Notes: generated from the letters alone by a model not told the origin. A stretch of 64,000 nt of DNA from Auanema rhodensis (GCA_964057225.1 OZ059900.1:9992501-10056500); one strand, 5' to 3'; shown: positions 25,201 to 39,800, counted from the stretch's first letter. Program-made: numbers and translations.

Positions 25201-27405
25201 AAAAGCTGCATTATAACAAACATGGCCGCAAAAAAGGCTGAAAATCAATGTTTCATTAAAACTAAGCAAAAATTCAATTTTGAAATATGTATGCTAGAAA
25301 ACAGTGAAATCAAACGATTCAACAAACTTTTTTTCTGTAATATAATCTAATATTGAAAAGTTTATGTGTTGTTTACACGTTGTCTTGATTCAATATATTG
25401 ATGCACGTCTCATACATATATGTGTGCTTGTGGGTGGAGCAGAGAACAATGAACAAAGAATATGCTTTAGAAAACTTAAAAATTTTAGAAATTCAATCAG
25501 AATACTTTAATGAGTTGACAAAATAAAAAATTGAAATTTTAAGGGAATGGATGCTATCGATATCTGAAACCGTAGATGATCGACGTCCTATACGTAAAGA
25601 GCTGAATCGGCCGGATGATATATCGAATATGCATAACAAATGGACGTTTCCAACAGCATTGTTATATGTATTAACTGTCTTAACTACTTGTGGTATGCAT
25701 TTTCTCAATTTGATCTTATACAGAAAAGTTTTTGAGTATTTTCATCTATTCCTATCTATATTATATGATAATTTTATTAATTATAAGACTATGATCAATT
25801 AATTTTTCAGGTTATGGCGAAGTTTCTGTAGACACTGATGTAGGCAAAGTATTTTCTGTTGTTTTTGCATTGGTTGGTATACCACTTATGTTCATAACAG
25901 CTGCTGATATTGGTAAATTCTTGTCGGAAACATTGCTCAAGTTTGTCAGCAATTGGAATCGTATGACACGTAAAGTTAAAGTAAGTTTTAGAGCATTTTT
26001 AAACTATAATTAGCTACTGCTAAATGTGAAAGATATGAGAATAAGAAAGAAGCGTTTCTTCTTTATCAAGTAACAAACGCTTTTCAAGGGCGTTAGAGAC
26101 AGATGGGTGCATAGGGAATATTAACTACTTGTTCTTGAAAAACTCGAATAAGCGGTTTTGAAAATAGAAAAAAGGGTTTAAAAAGTTTAAAAAATATAAT
26201 TCAATATATTAAATTATATTATATAATACAAACTCAATTTTTCTACCTTATTATTATATTTTGAAGCAATTCATTTGTCGTACAAGACATGGAAGAAGAA
26301 AATCTTTACAATCATCTATTGGTAAAACGGATACTATGGATATACTGGGTGTTGATGGAACTGAAGAAAAATTATGGTTTCCAATTGGTATAAATCTTAA
26401 TTGATGCGTTGATTAAATAAAAAAACTATGATTTCAGGTGCATATGTTTCATGCATCTGCTTGTATTGTTCTATGGGTTCAGCCATGTTCATTAACTGGG
26501 AACGGTAAGTTATGAATGATTTATCAAAAGAAATTTAAAAATTGTTATGAAACTTATTAATACAAAAATACAAATTATACAATTTTATAAAATATAAAAT
26601 AAGAAAATATCAAATGTGCTTGAGGAAAAATGATTATATCACATAGCTTTGTTCAATTTTAATTTGCAGAAGTTGGTCTTTCATTCATGCATTTCATTTT
26701 GGCTTCAATCTCATCGTGACAGTTGGGCTGGGAGATATTGTAGTAAAAGATTACATCTTTCTATCATTGATTGTGGCATTTGTTATCGTTGGTAAGAATA
26801 CAACCTAACTATCAATCGTAAATGAACTAATCATTATGTATATTAGGTCTGTCCGTTGTAACTATGTGCGTTGATTTGGCGTCCACCCACTTGAAGGCAT
26901 ACTTCACTCGCATTCACTACTTTGGACGTGCAAAACGGTAACGAAATAGAACAATAGAATAGGCTTGAAGCTTCTATTCATTTGTAAAATATAACAAGAT
27001 AGTAATGGATATATTTGCAGTTTCTTGGGTATGAGTGAAGAATTAAAGGAAATTGTAGCATTACTGGGTGCTATGAGAAGAAAGAAAGGTGGAAAGGTAT
27101 ATACATATCAATTCATAAAATAATAAATATCAAATCAAACCTGATAGGTAACATGGAACGATGTTCGAGACTTTTTGGACAACGAGTTACGTGATCGACC
27201 ATTTGAACCACATGAGCTTCTAATGAAATTAAGGTTCATTGACGAAACATCATCAGGTATTATCGCATATAATCTCATTGTATCATAATTTTTAATAGGT
27301 TTATCAACTGTGCGCCATAATTCATTTCAATCTGATTTCTTCCGTGAGTCAGAGTATATTAGGAGAGTACAAGCATTACGACCGGAACAACCAGCATTTT
27401 TATAA
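22266..27405 (+). CDS. Two-pore-domain (K2P/TWK) potassium channel
   Basis: A 5' exon (22266-22641) joins the shared exons 24556-24704, 24823-24953, 25073-25180, 25544-25692, 25811-25980, 26267-26387, 26438-26504, 26670-26791, 26847-26937, 27021-27096, 27148-27256 and 27299-27405, giving about 591 residues. All junction phases agree. Four membrane spans are visible: about 176-205 (IKILIPHIILVAVLIGY), 310-335, 402-423 and 452-477. There are two pore loops, with filters TTCGYGE (about 302-308) and TVGLGD (about 440-445). This is the K2P layout for plasma-membrane leak K+ channels working as dimers. The N-terminal 125 residues are Ser/Thr/Arg-rich and cytosolic; the C-terminal tail is basic (MRRKKGGK) then acidic. 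The first filter has Cys where Ile is common. At least four other upstream exon sets end in the same phase, so several N-terminal forms are likely. The exact TWK paralogue was not identified. Confidence 0.9.
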
Positions 27406-28331
27406 GAAATCACTAGGTATATATAACATAATTTATATGAAAATGAAGAAGAATCAGAAATTCATAATATTTATGCTAACTATATTATATATTATATTTT
27501 TAGGCCATCAATTTTTTCAAGATTATATTAGGAAAGTAAAATACTTGAATGTTACATCTTCCTTCTACTTTGTATCAAAACATATAGTTCACATGGAATT
27601 TTTATATATACATATATATTTCTAAATATATTGTTTAAAAGTTTATTAATACTATATATTATATTAAAATATATTATATATATATACTATATACTATATA
27701 TTATATATTTAATAATATCGTCTTCTTTTTTCTTTGTCAAAGAAAGAAAAATGAAACATTTCCAACAATCTGTTGTCTTCCATTGTCTTATTTCATATGC
27801 TCTTTGTGCTTTGTACTCATTTTCATGTCTTTTCTGTATTCCCTTGAATTTTCTTGATTTTATCAAGCATATGTAACAGGTGTCCATATGCTTTGTCGTC
27901 GTTTTATAAATTCTTTTGACTCTTATACATGTAAAACGTTTCAATATGTTTCGTCTCTATCAATGTTATCTTATTAGTTTTGCGTGAGTCCATTCATATC
28001 GCTAAAGTATATTAATATGAAGAGCACTTCATGGTTGTTCATAAGTGAAAGTTTTTTCCTGTACTCTCATTTCGTCTTTTTTCTTTGATTTTCTTTCATT
28101 TTTAAACATTTTTTTCATATTTTTAGCTACTTAGTCTTTGATATATTATATATTATTATACACTTTTTTTGACAATTATTTCTTGAATCTGCCACCTCAG
28201 CAGGTCCAATAAATTATCTAATTTTCCAATTGTTTGCCATATTTTCATGTTTTCCGTTGTGATTTGTCATTATTTTTGTAAATATAAAGAATTCATTCAA
28301 AACATTTATTACATATTAGCATTTTGACAAG
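27406..28331. other. Convergent intergenic region
   Basis: Very AT-rich 3' flank between the channel gene and the minus-strand insulin-like gene. It includes TA-rich repeats at about 27640-27715. No exon or RNA gene was seen. Confidence 0.45.
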
Positions 28332-28838
28332 TTATTCCTCGTAGTCATATCTATCAGAATATACTGGAGCATGCAGAACAATACGTCCCATGCGCAAATC
28401 ATCGTAGCGTTTACGCTCCTCCGCATTGCAGCAAAACTGCTGTAAGAATGCTTCTGAACACCGACCACGCATACAACAATGACGAGTCAGAGTCACCCTG
28501 TCTTTATTCTGTAGAGTACCTTCCATAAAACGATCACGCTTCTCTTTATGTCCTATAATTTGTATTTTAAAGCAATGGAAGCATATTTCATTTAAATTAT
28601 AAAGAAAACGAGCAATTTTGAATTACAATGAAAACTTACCAATCCGAACAGGCTTAGATCGAAAACAGTTGTTGCACACAGCAAGCATTTCTCTTAGAAG
28701 AGAAGTTCCGCAAAGTTTTTTGTGAGTTGTATCACTTTTCAGGATTCTAACCAGCATCTCTGGATCCAAGTGCCGATGATATGAATAGACTGAGCCAATC
28801 ACAGAGAATGTAACTAGAATGAGCACAGCAACTTTCAT
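28332..28838 (-). CDS. Insulin-like peptide precursor
   Basis: Two exons (28838-28640 and 28552-28332) join in phase 1 to give 139 residues. A clear signal peptide opens the protein (MKVAVLILVTFSVIGSVYS). A B-chain-like segment follows with KKLCGTSLLREMLAVCNNCF, then a linker with dibasic KR (HKEKRDRF), then an A-chain-like segment HCCMRGRCSEAFLQQFCC. The CC-x4-C-x8-C spacing (here closing with CC) and the extra cysteine in the B segment resemble the nematode insulins with an additional disulfide. Such peptides are secreted by neurons or intestine and act on the DAF-2-type receptor. A charged tail of about 28 residues (ending SDRYDYEE) extends past the A segment and is unusual. I chose the ATG that starts the signal peptide; an upstream in-frame ATG adds 23 residues that would spoil it. 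The intron lies between the B and A segments, as in many insulin genes. Confidence 0.78.
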
Positions 28839-30965
28839 TGTCGTATATGACTTAAGGTAGCGTAATACGACAATTGAAAAGTTGGCTGCTCGCTCGATAG
28901 CTGCCAAGACTGATTAGTGGCACTCTAAAGTGGCTACTTAAAGAACATCGAGTGATTGACATTTTTTTCTGCTAATTCTTAAGCGGTAACTGATGTCAAA
29001 ATTATCACTTAAACAGCAGCTGCTTTTTTTTGTTCAATTTTGACTGATTTCATCTTTATTATCACAATTTAGTTTTTGATTTTATCAGTTTAGGAAATAT
29101 TCTAAGCAATTTGTCAATATTCTTCCTCTAATGCATACATCAAACGCACACCTTCAGTAGCATCCTGAGAATTGTCATTGTCTTTTTTGCAGCAGCAACC
29201 CCCCCCCCTCGTAAATTCTTCATGTACATCTCAATCTTATCTAAAACTCAATTCATGTTATTACTTGGGCAAAGATTACCTTACTAGGCCAATAAAACGT
29301 AAAAAAAGAATAAAAGAAAAGAGTCGAGTAGTGGCTAAAAAAAGCAAAAAGACAAGACAAGAGAGATAGATAAACAGCCAACGACTCTAATACTATTCAT
29401 AAGCCTTTGTATTTTTTTCTCATACCATCTCTCGTTTTTTCGTTGACATGCATCTGGTTACATCACGTGTTTTAATCAGGAACACAGGAGGAGATGAAAC
29501 GTTCATATTTCCTTTTTTGCCCATTCTTTGCTCACATAATTTATTGCTAATAATGGCTGACAGTATTGTGATAAAGAATTAAGGAAAAAGGCATAGACCA
29601 GAAAAACCTTTAATGTTTGATGAAAAATTTTTTTTTAATCAAAAGATATGTTTTAAACATAATTTTTACAATCCATTTTTAGTTTTAATCAACATTTATA
29701 ATCTGAAAAAAAACCAAAAATTATACATTTTTCAACATTCTTCAGTTTTTTTGTAATAGTTTGTAGTATACATGATAACAAAACTACAGTAATCACAACG
29801 ATACGTATAATTGAAAATGAAAAGAACTCGATCTATCATTAGGAAAATATAAGTTGCTTGCATATAATATATAAATGAATGTATATTATTATTTATTTAT
29901 TATATGATATATGGCATTATAGCAATTTTTATCGTTTATTCATAACACATGACATCTATTCTATTTGTTTTTTATTATAAGTTTCTAAGGAAAATATATA
30001 TAACGCATATTATGACTTTGGTTAAAGCAAAATTGTATATAAATTACATTAATATGCTCATGTTCGTATAAATTGAGTCAATATTGAATAAAGTCATCTT
30101 ATTTTTTGTCTTGATTTCAATGAAAAATTCTATTTTCAAAGTAATATTACACAGATTAACTATCATCATCTGATTTGATTAAAATTTCCTTCTAAAATGA
30201 TTCAAAATTTGAACTTGAATTTCATTTTGATTTTTAACCAAAATTTTCGGTTTCTAAACCAAAATTTTGCTTAATTTTCGATCTTTTCGGACGATAGAGT
30301 GATTTTCAAATTAACATCAATCTAATGAAATTTAGGTTTTGTTTTCTACTCATGTGCTTACATACATTTTAATTTATGGATCAGTTGAATTTCAGGTTTG
30401 TTACTAGTTTATACACTAAAGAATAATTTTATTAATTATATGCAATGATTCTCACTGTTTAATATGTTTATCAACTCAAACTTTCTCATCGCGATAGTTA
30501 ATAGGATGGAAAAGAATCTTTAATGGTTGCGTTCAATTCACTTTCGTATGATGCTGCTATATAAGAAATTGTGTGATGTAAGATGGATTATCATTGATTA
30601 TATTCAACGGTATGTTACAATTACGTTAACAACGAACAATGCAATAAGGGAAGTTTAGAAATTGAAAATATGTGTCATTTCTCCAGACAAGATCAATCTT
30701 TACCGACACAAATGAAGTTCATATGAAGATCAGGACGAATGCGACAAACCCCGCGAAAGGTTCGACCTAATTTTCTCTTTTTCTGTTTCAATTCTTTGTT
30801 CCCATTATCATTGTTAATTCTCGTTTCATCCAGAAAGAGGTTGGTACTCATCTTCCTTTCATCATCAACATTTATTCGTTGATACTTATTTTATTTTTTT
30901 CTTTCTTTTTCCTTAAAATGGTTTTTGATTTGAATATGAATATCATACTAATTTATGAATTCAGA
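28839..30965. other. Intergenic region between divergent genes
   Basis: AT-rich DNA with no supported exon. A short direct repeat of AACCAAAATTTT occurs twice at about 30236-30269. It should contain the promoters of the insulin-like gene and the secreted-protein gene. Confidence 0.4.
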
Positions 30966-33701
30966 ATGATCAAGAAGCTGATGCTACTTGAGCTGCTGTG
31001 TTTCGCTGTGGTTTCAGCTCAATCCACAGAAAAGTCTTTGAGTTTGGCTGAGCGTTTGGTATCCACATTGCCCGAGTTACCATCAATGATTCGCGGAGGA
31101 ATAACTGGAGATACTGGAGGATTCCAGTATATATAGATATAATTTTTATTGCTAAACGATTGTTTATTACAGAAAAATCATTTCAAATGTTCTCGGAGAT
31201 GGTCTTATCAGTCAATTGGTTAACGACCCTCTTCAGGTAAAAGGCATAGTTCGGATCGGCTCATATAATTTTCATATTAGGTCGCTGGTGAAGTACTGCC
31301 TGAACTGGGAACAAACATCTCTGAAATAAACGGAGTTGATTCTAAAGAAGCACGTGCGCTCTCGAAAGGATTATTTGGATTATTGTAAGATGCATGATAT
31401 ATACAAATGCTTTAAAATAATATTTATATTAGAACAACCACTAATAAGCCAACAACAGAGGCAGCTATGCTAGTTGATGGAGTGCCTGTTGACTTTGATG
31501 CATTCATCAGGTATATATCTTCGTACAATGCATGGTAATTCTTATGTTTTTCCAGAAAACATAATCTTGAAAATCAATTTTCAACTAAAAAGCCTCGCCC
31601 AACCACACCTCCACCACCATCAGCTGAGAAGGTATGGAACATAAATTAAAATAGCCATAATCTGGAGTTCACGTTCAGATTGCCGATGTAGTGCTCAATA
31701 AGCTTCAAAGTCAAATGAGAGAAAAAGACAGAGTATGCATGAATTGTTGTAAACAAAAACAGAAAATAAGCTGAAAATTGTTTTAGGATACTGAAAGAAC
31801 ACCAAAAGTACAGCCCATGATTTTACCTCCATTCAGCCCCGATCCATCATCTATGTATAACATGGATTATATTCAAAGATATATTCAAAGTCAAAGTTTG
31901 TCTTGAAAATGCTGAACTTTTCTATAGCATGATGTGTTTTCTAGCTGGTGCTTCTATGGCTACTAACAATGGTAATCTTATGAGTGGTAGTCCACCTGGA
32001 TTCCAACAAACATCAACACAATCGCCTTTATCTGTTGTAGCAAATGCTTCCCCCACTAGCTATGAAGTGAGACGCAGCCCTAACTATATTGAATATTCTT
32101 TTTTCATTGCAGGAAATCAAAAGATTGAAAGAAATGCTGGGAACTTATGAAGAGATGATTCAAACAAAAGACTTTTTTGCTAAAAGAAAGCAACTTCAAG
32201 TATTGGAAAATCAATTAGAACAACATCGTAATCAAATCCATGAACAGCAAAAGCTGGAAACTACTTTACGTGAGAAGGTATAGTAATTGATACTAACTAC
32301 AGGCTAATTGAGATGTTTTAGGAACGGCTTCTGCAAGAAAAGAAAAAAGAAATGGAGCAAGAACTTCATGCTCAACTCAAAAGCTGGAATCTGACTGATA
32401 TCCCTGAAGTCTCTTCAACAACAACCTTGACTACCCCCATTCCCACAACAAGAACTACACCAGCTGCCCTTATTCCCGTACTAATTCAAGATCCTATTCA
32501 GGTTCTACTTTCATCAGATATGACCTAATGAATAACTGAAAATATCGTTTAGGAAAATCATTCAGTTCGAGATTTCAACGATGAAATTGTTGTTTTGGAA
32601 GATATTCCACATGAAGAAATTGTAGCTTCAAGATTACATTAGATTAGCTTCATGTTTTATGTTTCAGAGAAGAGCACCCCAACATTTTGAAGCAACTGAG
32701 CAATATCCCGTTGTACATAAACAGTCTTATCAATCTGGCTTTGGATCATTTTCTATTAAGCCATCGGCTATAGTCAGGTATTCAATACTTTACTCAAAGA
32801 AACAATGCTTATTCTCAATATTTAAGAGATGCTGAACGTTTGCACAGCAACTGCGAATGCAAGAAGTTATCGATGAACATGATGAAGGCATGAACATATA
32901 CAACAAACTGTTTTTATTTTATGAAGTTTTCAGGGAGATTGGATTATTGCATTTGTTACCGAAAATCTTCTCAGCACAATTTCTGAAAAAGTTATGACAA
33001 CTCTCAACTCGCATGAGCCCGAAACGCCAACCTGCAGCAATTTGTTTATCTCTGGCAGTAGTCCACGCAATATTCGTGAATCACGTGTCAGCTGGGAATT
33101 CCGTACTGAACAATCACCAAAACTGAACAGGGTTTGTCATACAGTATTGCATAATATGTATGTACTAATATTACATTTTGCAGATATCTGGTTATCTGTA
33201 TCGTGATGACGATAGAACAATGCGTATTCAATCAAGTGATGCTCTCGATGATCTATTCAGCAGAACAGGTTTGTTATACAACTTCTCTTCTTTTTTTTGA
33301 TTACGGAAAGCTGATAAATATTCATTTTTGCCTTTCAGTTTGTGCATTGAAGACAAATGAAGGAAATCAGTACGAGTATATGCTCTTATCAATGGTTGAA
33401 GGTATAGTATAATCTTAGTGTTTTTTAGTAAAATACTTCCTGAATTGCATAAGCATAAGCAATATAATTTATCATTTGTAATCAAAATGATTCAGATTCA
33501 TGCAAAGAAGCAATGCTATTGGTACGTGATCCAGCACAATTCTTCAATGAAGAAAACAGAGAGTTAACTCAATATCTCAAAACGGTATACTTTTTTCATT
33601 TTTATTCAAATCACTTATAAATTTATTTTTTTAAGAGAATTGATGATGGAAAATTGCAAAAACTTCAAATGGCTCCATTTGCTCATTCCTGCAGTGAGTA
33701 A
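30966..33701 (+). CDS. Secreted coiled-coil protein, nematode-type, function unknown
   Basis: Phase-consistent exons are 30966-31126, 31173-31236, 31281-31384, 31433-31510, 31556-31631, 31679-31732, 31787-31895, 31945-32066, 32113-32277, 32322-32501, 32553-32621, 32668-about 32770, then 32934-33131, 33184-33268, 33339-33401, 33496-33584 and 33636-33701. The protein starts with a signal peptide (MIKKLMLLELLCFAVVSAQ). A Thr/Pro-rich linker (KPRPTTPPPPS) follows, then a charged coiled coil over exons 32113-32400 (EMLGTYEEMIQ, KRKQLQVLENQLEQ), another Thr-rich linker, and a conserved-looking C-terminal domain around SGYLYRDDDRTMRIQSSDAL and CKEAMLLVRDPAQFF. The ATG follows TTCAG by one base, suggesting trans-splicing. 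The join between about 32760 and 32934 is unresolved (a small exon near 32850-32890 may be included). If the donor at 32622 is not used, a stop at 32640-32642 would end an isoform. The family was not recognised. Confidence 0.7.
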
Positions 33702-36700
33702 AGTATCGATTTATCAGCCTAGCCTGTCTTTCAGTACTGTAATCTCTTGAGTAATTTTATCCTGATTTCATTTACTTCTAGTTGAAATTGAAAACAAAAC
33801 ATTCTTAAAAAAAAGTAAATTCAACCGAAAAATGTTTGTTTTGACCGCATTTGCGGCACCTATCTTGAAAATTTTTTCTAAAAACGCTTTGTTTAACGTT
33901 TACATGCACTTCTCAAATCAAATTTGATGATCAAGTCAATATAATTAATACGCAAAAAAAAATAATAAGTAATAATTAGTCGTATTAATTATAATTAATT
34001 TAGATAATCAATTTATAATAATAATAAGATTGTATACCATATGTTTCTTAACTTTTTGTATAATTATTGATATTTTTACTTAATAATATTAACTATAATA
34101 ATAATAATTGTCATAATTTAATTCCAATGATAATCATGTTTGAGAAATTGTACGAAAAATAATAAAACTTTAAATCGTTTCAAAGGTTTTGCCGTCTAAA
34201 GATCAGGAAAAATCATGCGACTAGCCAGTGAGATGTACAAGCCTATCTGTCATTGCTGAATGAGTGACAGGAGGTATTGAATGGTTTGCAGTTAGATATA
34301 GCACAATACTTTATACTTTAATTGAATATGACAACAGAAGAGGTGCAAGGCTCTATTCGTGTCATTTGAACTACAAACCTGCCAAAATGTGACATGTTCC
34401 TGTTATGTACTAGTATTGGTGCAATAATTTTTGAGATTACTTAGCTCAGTTTTTTTTCGCGAAAACACTGTCTGTTTCCTTTTTTTTGAATAAAAATACG
34501 CAATGTTGATGGTCACTTTTTGTTTTTTTTTTGAGATTCTAGTAATTCGTTTCCTCTTTTTTGCCTGCCTCCTTCATCATTCATTTGTCTTATTTAACCA
34601 AAACGTTTAGATTAAATGAAATGAAGAATTACATAAGGGAACAAAGACAAATGAGAATTGATTGATTGAAAATACGCAGATTAGAAAAAGAAAGAGGAGA
34701 TGAATGTGCAGCATATTTCCACTATTATTCTTGTTTACAGCTCATCCATACACCAACATCAGCTGGTCGTTGTATTTGAATTGAGCATTAGAGCTTGCAA
34801 CAAATGGCATTTTTACGTTTTATCCGAGCAGCCTTAATACACACAACGCATTTTTCTTATTATTAACGCTTGTACTAACTATTATGAACTATTTTCTATA
34901 GCATTACGCTATATTTCTAATTATCTCATCTATGTTCTGAATAAACTTCATAATTCGCTTGCTGGTTTGATGCACTTATCTCAACATATCCATTGTTGTT
35001 CAATTCATTTCTGATCTTTTTACTAATCTCTCATCCCTTCAACCTCCTTTCTCAGTTAATCTAGTGCTTTTTCAATTTTTTTTTCGTCATTAGTACTGTC
35101 TTACTTACGGCAACCGTTGTCCCAGATGAGTGCAGATAAGATAGCCATGATCGCATGACATCAAACAGGTAGGGAGACTGAATAGAAAGAATGCGTTTGA
35201 AGTTTTTTTATGATCCATGCGCTAGAAAAGCAGCTATTGCTGGCTTTCAAGATTGAGAAAAGATATTGAAGATGATGGGTTTCAAACGGTTTGGTTGTAG
35301 GATTTTTTCGGAACAATATCATAGTGTTTGACACGCTATTTGGCCTCATTCTCGCATCTTCCATTCTTTCTCCAAGCCCTTATTGAGTTTGATATTTCTC
35401 TACTTTTCTTATGTTTTATCCAACAATTTTTTCCGTTTTTTCAAATCGAAATCATCCTTTCGTTTTTTTCATTTTCATCATTTACTTATCTTTCATCCGT
35501 TTTCGATTCATTAACGCAAATCAGTCAAGCGGAAAAACGTGAAATGTGCTAACTTTTTCTCTCACATCTTGTCGGAAAGAAAAAATCTTACATTATCACA
35601 TCGTTTTTCAACCAAATTTGGTACATGAAGTTGTGTAGCAAAAACAATCCGTTTTCCGGATATTTTTGATAAAAAGAAAGTATTTTTGTTGTATGCAATC
35701 AAGAAAAATAGGGTATCCTGGGATCCAGATGAACATGTATGAACTAATTGCGTAACCTCTTTATCTTGAACTTTAATTCTTCATATCGGATTAGAAGCAC
35801 AAATTATATTTTATTCAAGATTTTAGTTGCTATATCTATTATCACAGCAAATGTTTACATCATGTATTTTGTTAGAATGAGGATAGAAATTCGAATTTAG
35901 AATCAGCTGAGGTATTTCTCCGATTGCGAGGGAGTGAGGAGATTGAATTAGGCAGCAATATATTGTCATTGTGATATTGAGGGATATCAAGCCTGCACTA
36001 GAAATTTGAGGTGCAAAATGCATAAGAAATGAGAGATTGTTGTGGGATTAAGAAGAGATGCCTCACACATGGATGAGATAGCTCACTCTCAAGATGAACT
36101 AAATGTATAATATATTAACTGAGATAATTCTCTCAATCTCTCAATGTATCAGTTGTATTGAAAAAATTGGTAACATTGGTGTGTATGTGTGGTATGGCAC
36201 AAGGCCAACGCACCGACAGCTGACTCATTTCACCATAGGTGGCTCTTTGATCTTTTTTTTGTCTTGGCCTTTCGTCGGAAAATTTTGTGACAATTTAATG
36301 ATTGATATTGGATATATACTTATATCTTTTACACTGAAATGAAGGTGTCTCTCTCACAATTGAGTCTTCGAATCGCACGCTCCCATACATCTTCCACTCC
36401 CGCAATATCCCTACAGGGGATCTGAAATGCTTGACAGCAACAGATCCATTGCATTTCAATTGAAGGGACAAAATATCTGTCAGAACTGTTACGTAAAATC
36501 AAGACAATAGGACCAGTTTTCAAATATATTATTCAAATTTTAGAGCCTATCATTCTGAAACTAATAAAAGAGAAAGTATAATCATCAATAATAATTAGAT
36601 TACTAAAGGATGCGCATCATATCAACTCACTTTAACCATATGAAATATCACTAAAACTATTCAATTTATTAAATTATAATAACCGTAACAAATTCAATTT

Positions 36701-36816
36701 TTATTTTCAACTTTTGTATATTTCTTGAACTTTTCCATTTACTTTTCTTAAAAAACTGAAAAAAATTATAATATTGACCATTCTAGAGGTCATTACTTTG
36801 TGGTATTGCCTTCAAA
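33702..36816. other. Intergenic, no gene recognised
   Basis: The 3' flank of the secreted-protein gene, then AT-rich DNA with simple AAT/TAATAA-rich stretches at about 33950-34110. Open frames at 35160-36520 overlap on both strands and have no joining splice signals. Confidence 0.4.
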
Positions 36817-39800
36817 ATGTCTATTAATGGGCTCAGGTATGCTATTGTTTTTTCAATCTTGTACTTCATAGTTTAAACTCAAATTCATTCTGTATTTCTA
36901 GTATGGAGTCACTGAACTTACTACGGAGTCCTATAGGATTTTCCATGGATCGCATCTCAGTGAGTCTATGTATAGTATATCGATTTATTGAGAAATACAT
37001 ACTATAATATATTTGTATAAAATACAAAACAGCGTCTTATGTAATTTTTCAGAATATTCATATATCGATATACTATTGGGAAATTTATTATTTTATTCGA
37101 TTTTATACCAAATTTAATGAATTATAATAGAATATTACAATGCGTAGTCTAATACACACTATCTATCATTAATTTAGATACTTTCAATGATATTTCCATT
37201 TCTAATTAAGATGATAAAAACTTTTTTTTCTATTTGAAATTGTTCATCTTTGTTCAAGTTAACCATTTTAGTTTGGCGGAGAAAGCGAGAGAAAACGCAC
37301 CAGATGGCTATCAAAGTTAGAAGAGATAGAGGCCAAGCTAGGCGAATCAGAAACAATAAACTCTGAACTGATACAAATAAAAGCTGAATTGGTAAGATTA
37401 ACGTTTATGGTTGTCTTTTTATAACTTGTTCTTCCGAAAGTTGTTTTCTTTGTTCTTTTACTATGCTTAATATTATAAAATTAGTTAAGATTAATGATTT
37501 AGAATCGCAAAATAATCGAATTGGAAAAAGCTCAAAGACCTCTGATCGACGAGAATCGTAAGCTCCAAGGACGAAATAAAATTCTGCAGCAAGAAATGAA
37601 AAAGTTGGAACAGCAACTATCACATACCAAGGACGACTTCTTCACAATGGTAAGTTGAAATGTTATTCATTTTCTTTCTGCTTTTTATTACAAAAATCAG
37701 CCATTATATGCGACTACGACAGCCAAAATTATGAAAAGAACTGCTTTAGCTTATATTTGACCGATTTTTTCTCATAAATGCATAGCTCTATGTCATAGTT
37801 TATCTCAAGCGCATTCACAGAGAGATGCTCACGAACGGGTCCGCAAAGAAAACTGTGCGCTCAAAGGTAAACGAGCAAATGCTGAAAAATTGGAGCAACT
37901 TAACCGATATCGACAACAAATTATGGAATATTCTAAATGCATAACAGCTTTACGCAGTTCTGGCCTGGTATATTACTCAATCAATATTGCTCTTAACATA
38001 GACACATTCCCATTAAATACAGGAAAAAGATAGACGATATGAATTGCTAATCAATAAGTACAGACGACTACGCAAATGTTTTAGAAATGGGGAATTTGAC
38101 AATGATACTAGAAGGTTATTCATTCCTTTCATTCAATACGTTTTTTTGTTCAATTTCTAAAGTTTTCATACAAAAATTCGAAATTCTTGATCACAAAATG
38201 CCCAATAATTCACAATTATTTAGCACAAATGGCAGTGATTGCTCTATAGACGATTTAATTAATTTAAATACAATAAATGAAGACTTTGAAGAGGTTAATT
38301 ATAATCTTTTATTCACATTATTTTGCATGATAGTAAAACATATAATCAATCACATAATATATTACACATAAAGTTAAAATGGGATGGGTTTATCACTATA
38401 ATTACATCGTTATGACACGTTTATTAAGTTATAATAATCATATAATCACAATAATATCACATTATTACTATTATTATTATATTTATGCATGATAATATAA
38501 TATTTTATGTTAATTTAACATCACATCAAAAACTTTTAACTATAATATTGGTAATAATTATATGTAGTTGAATGTTTTTAATCATATCAATAATTTTTAA
38601 ACTTATTCTTTAGAAACTTTTAAGAGCATTTGCTATTTTTTTTCTGTTTTTGCACCTACCACATGATATATATTACTCTTGTAATTTTTGAATACTATGC
38701 TGTTTATGCAAATAATTAAAATATATTAAACAAACATTCTTTATTTTATATCTGCACTGTAAAAGGAGACCGCACTTTCGTTCATTCCTTCTCCCTATCC
38801 CTCCTTAGCTGTTTATGCATTTTGCGTCTCTATCTTTGTAAATTATTCGAATTGTTGCGCAAGTTCTATATACTGCACATGGCGAATTGTCTTATCCTTC
38901 CCCCCCTCCAATTCTTCTGTCCACATATATCTTCATTGCCGCACACAGACACACATAATAACAGTTATATACAGCATATTATTCATCTCTTTTCTCCAAT
39001 CAATTACATAAACCACATATATCGTATCTTCTTTCGTTCACATCACCTCATTTAACTGTCAACATCAACACCAATTATCCTAATACTGTCCGCAAAATCT
39101 AATCTTCAATTTCTGATAATCCTATTTTTCATTTAAGAATGCACTCCATTCGACATCATCTGACGGACAGTGTAGCAAGATGGCCAGCCGTGAAGAGGTG
39201 AATTAACTTGATTTATTATATTCAATTAACTATGCTTATATTGCTTTTGTTTTTCAATATTATTTTTTTGTTTCTCGTATTCATTCACATGTTTAGGAAA
39301 TCATATACATGGCTCGCATCAAAGAACTTGAATGCCAAATTGAAGAGTTAAAGCAAGAAGTGGCAGCTTCTCGTGATCAGAATGAACTATTGGAATTCCA
39401 AGTTTTAGAAATGGAAGAGACTACCAAGGTTTTTATTAACACATAAGTAGCATATCATAACTAGTTTGTTAAAGGATTCCAATTCGAATGAAAGCAGTTT
39501 TGCCGATACCGCAATTGATTCAGAAAGCTATTGTTCAGATAATGTAATTTTTTTGTATTTCACCTCATGAAATTCTATTATAACTTATAGGATACTTCAT
39601 CCCTTCAAGACGATATTGATCAATTACACCAAAGTGCTACTTTGTCAGAAGAAGAGAAACGAATTGTTCGGAGAATTGCTAGTCATATTGAAATATTGAA
39701 ACAGGTTTAAGCTACTTGAGCGTTACCAGGTTTCACTGACTTATAAACTTTAGAAATGTAAGCAGTTAACTAGTGAACTGGAAGAAAATGCTAGAAGAAA

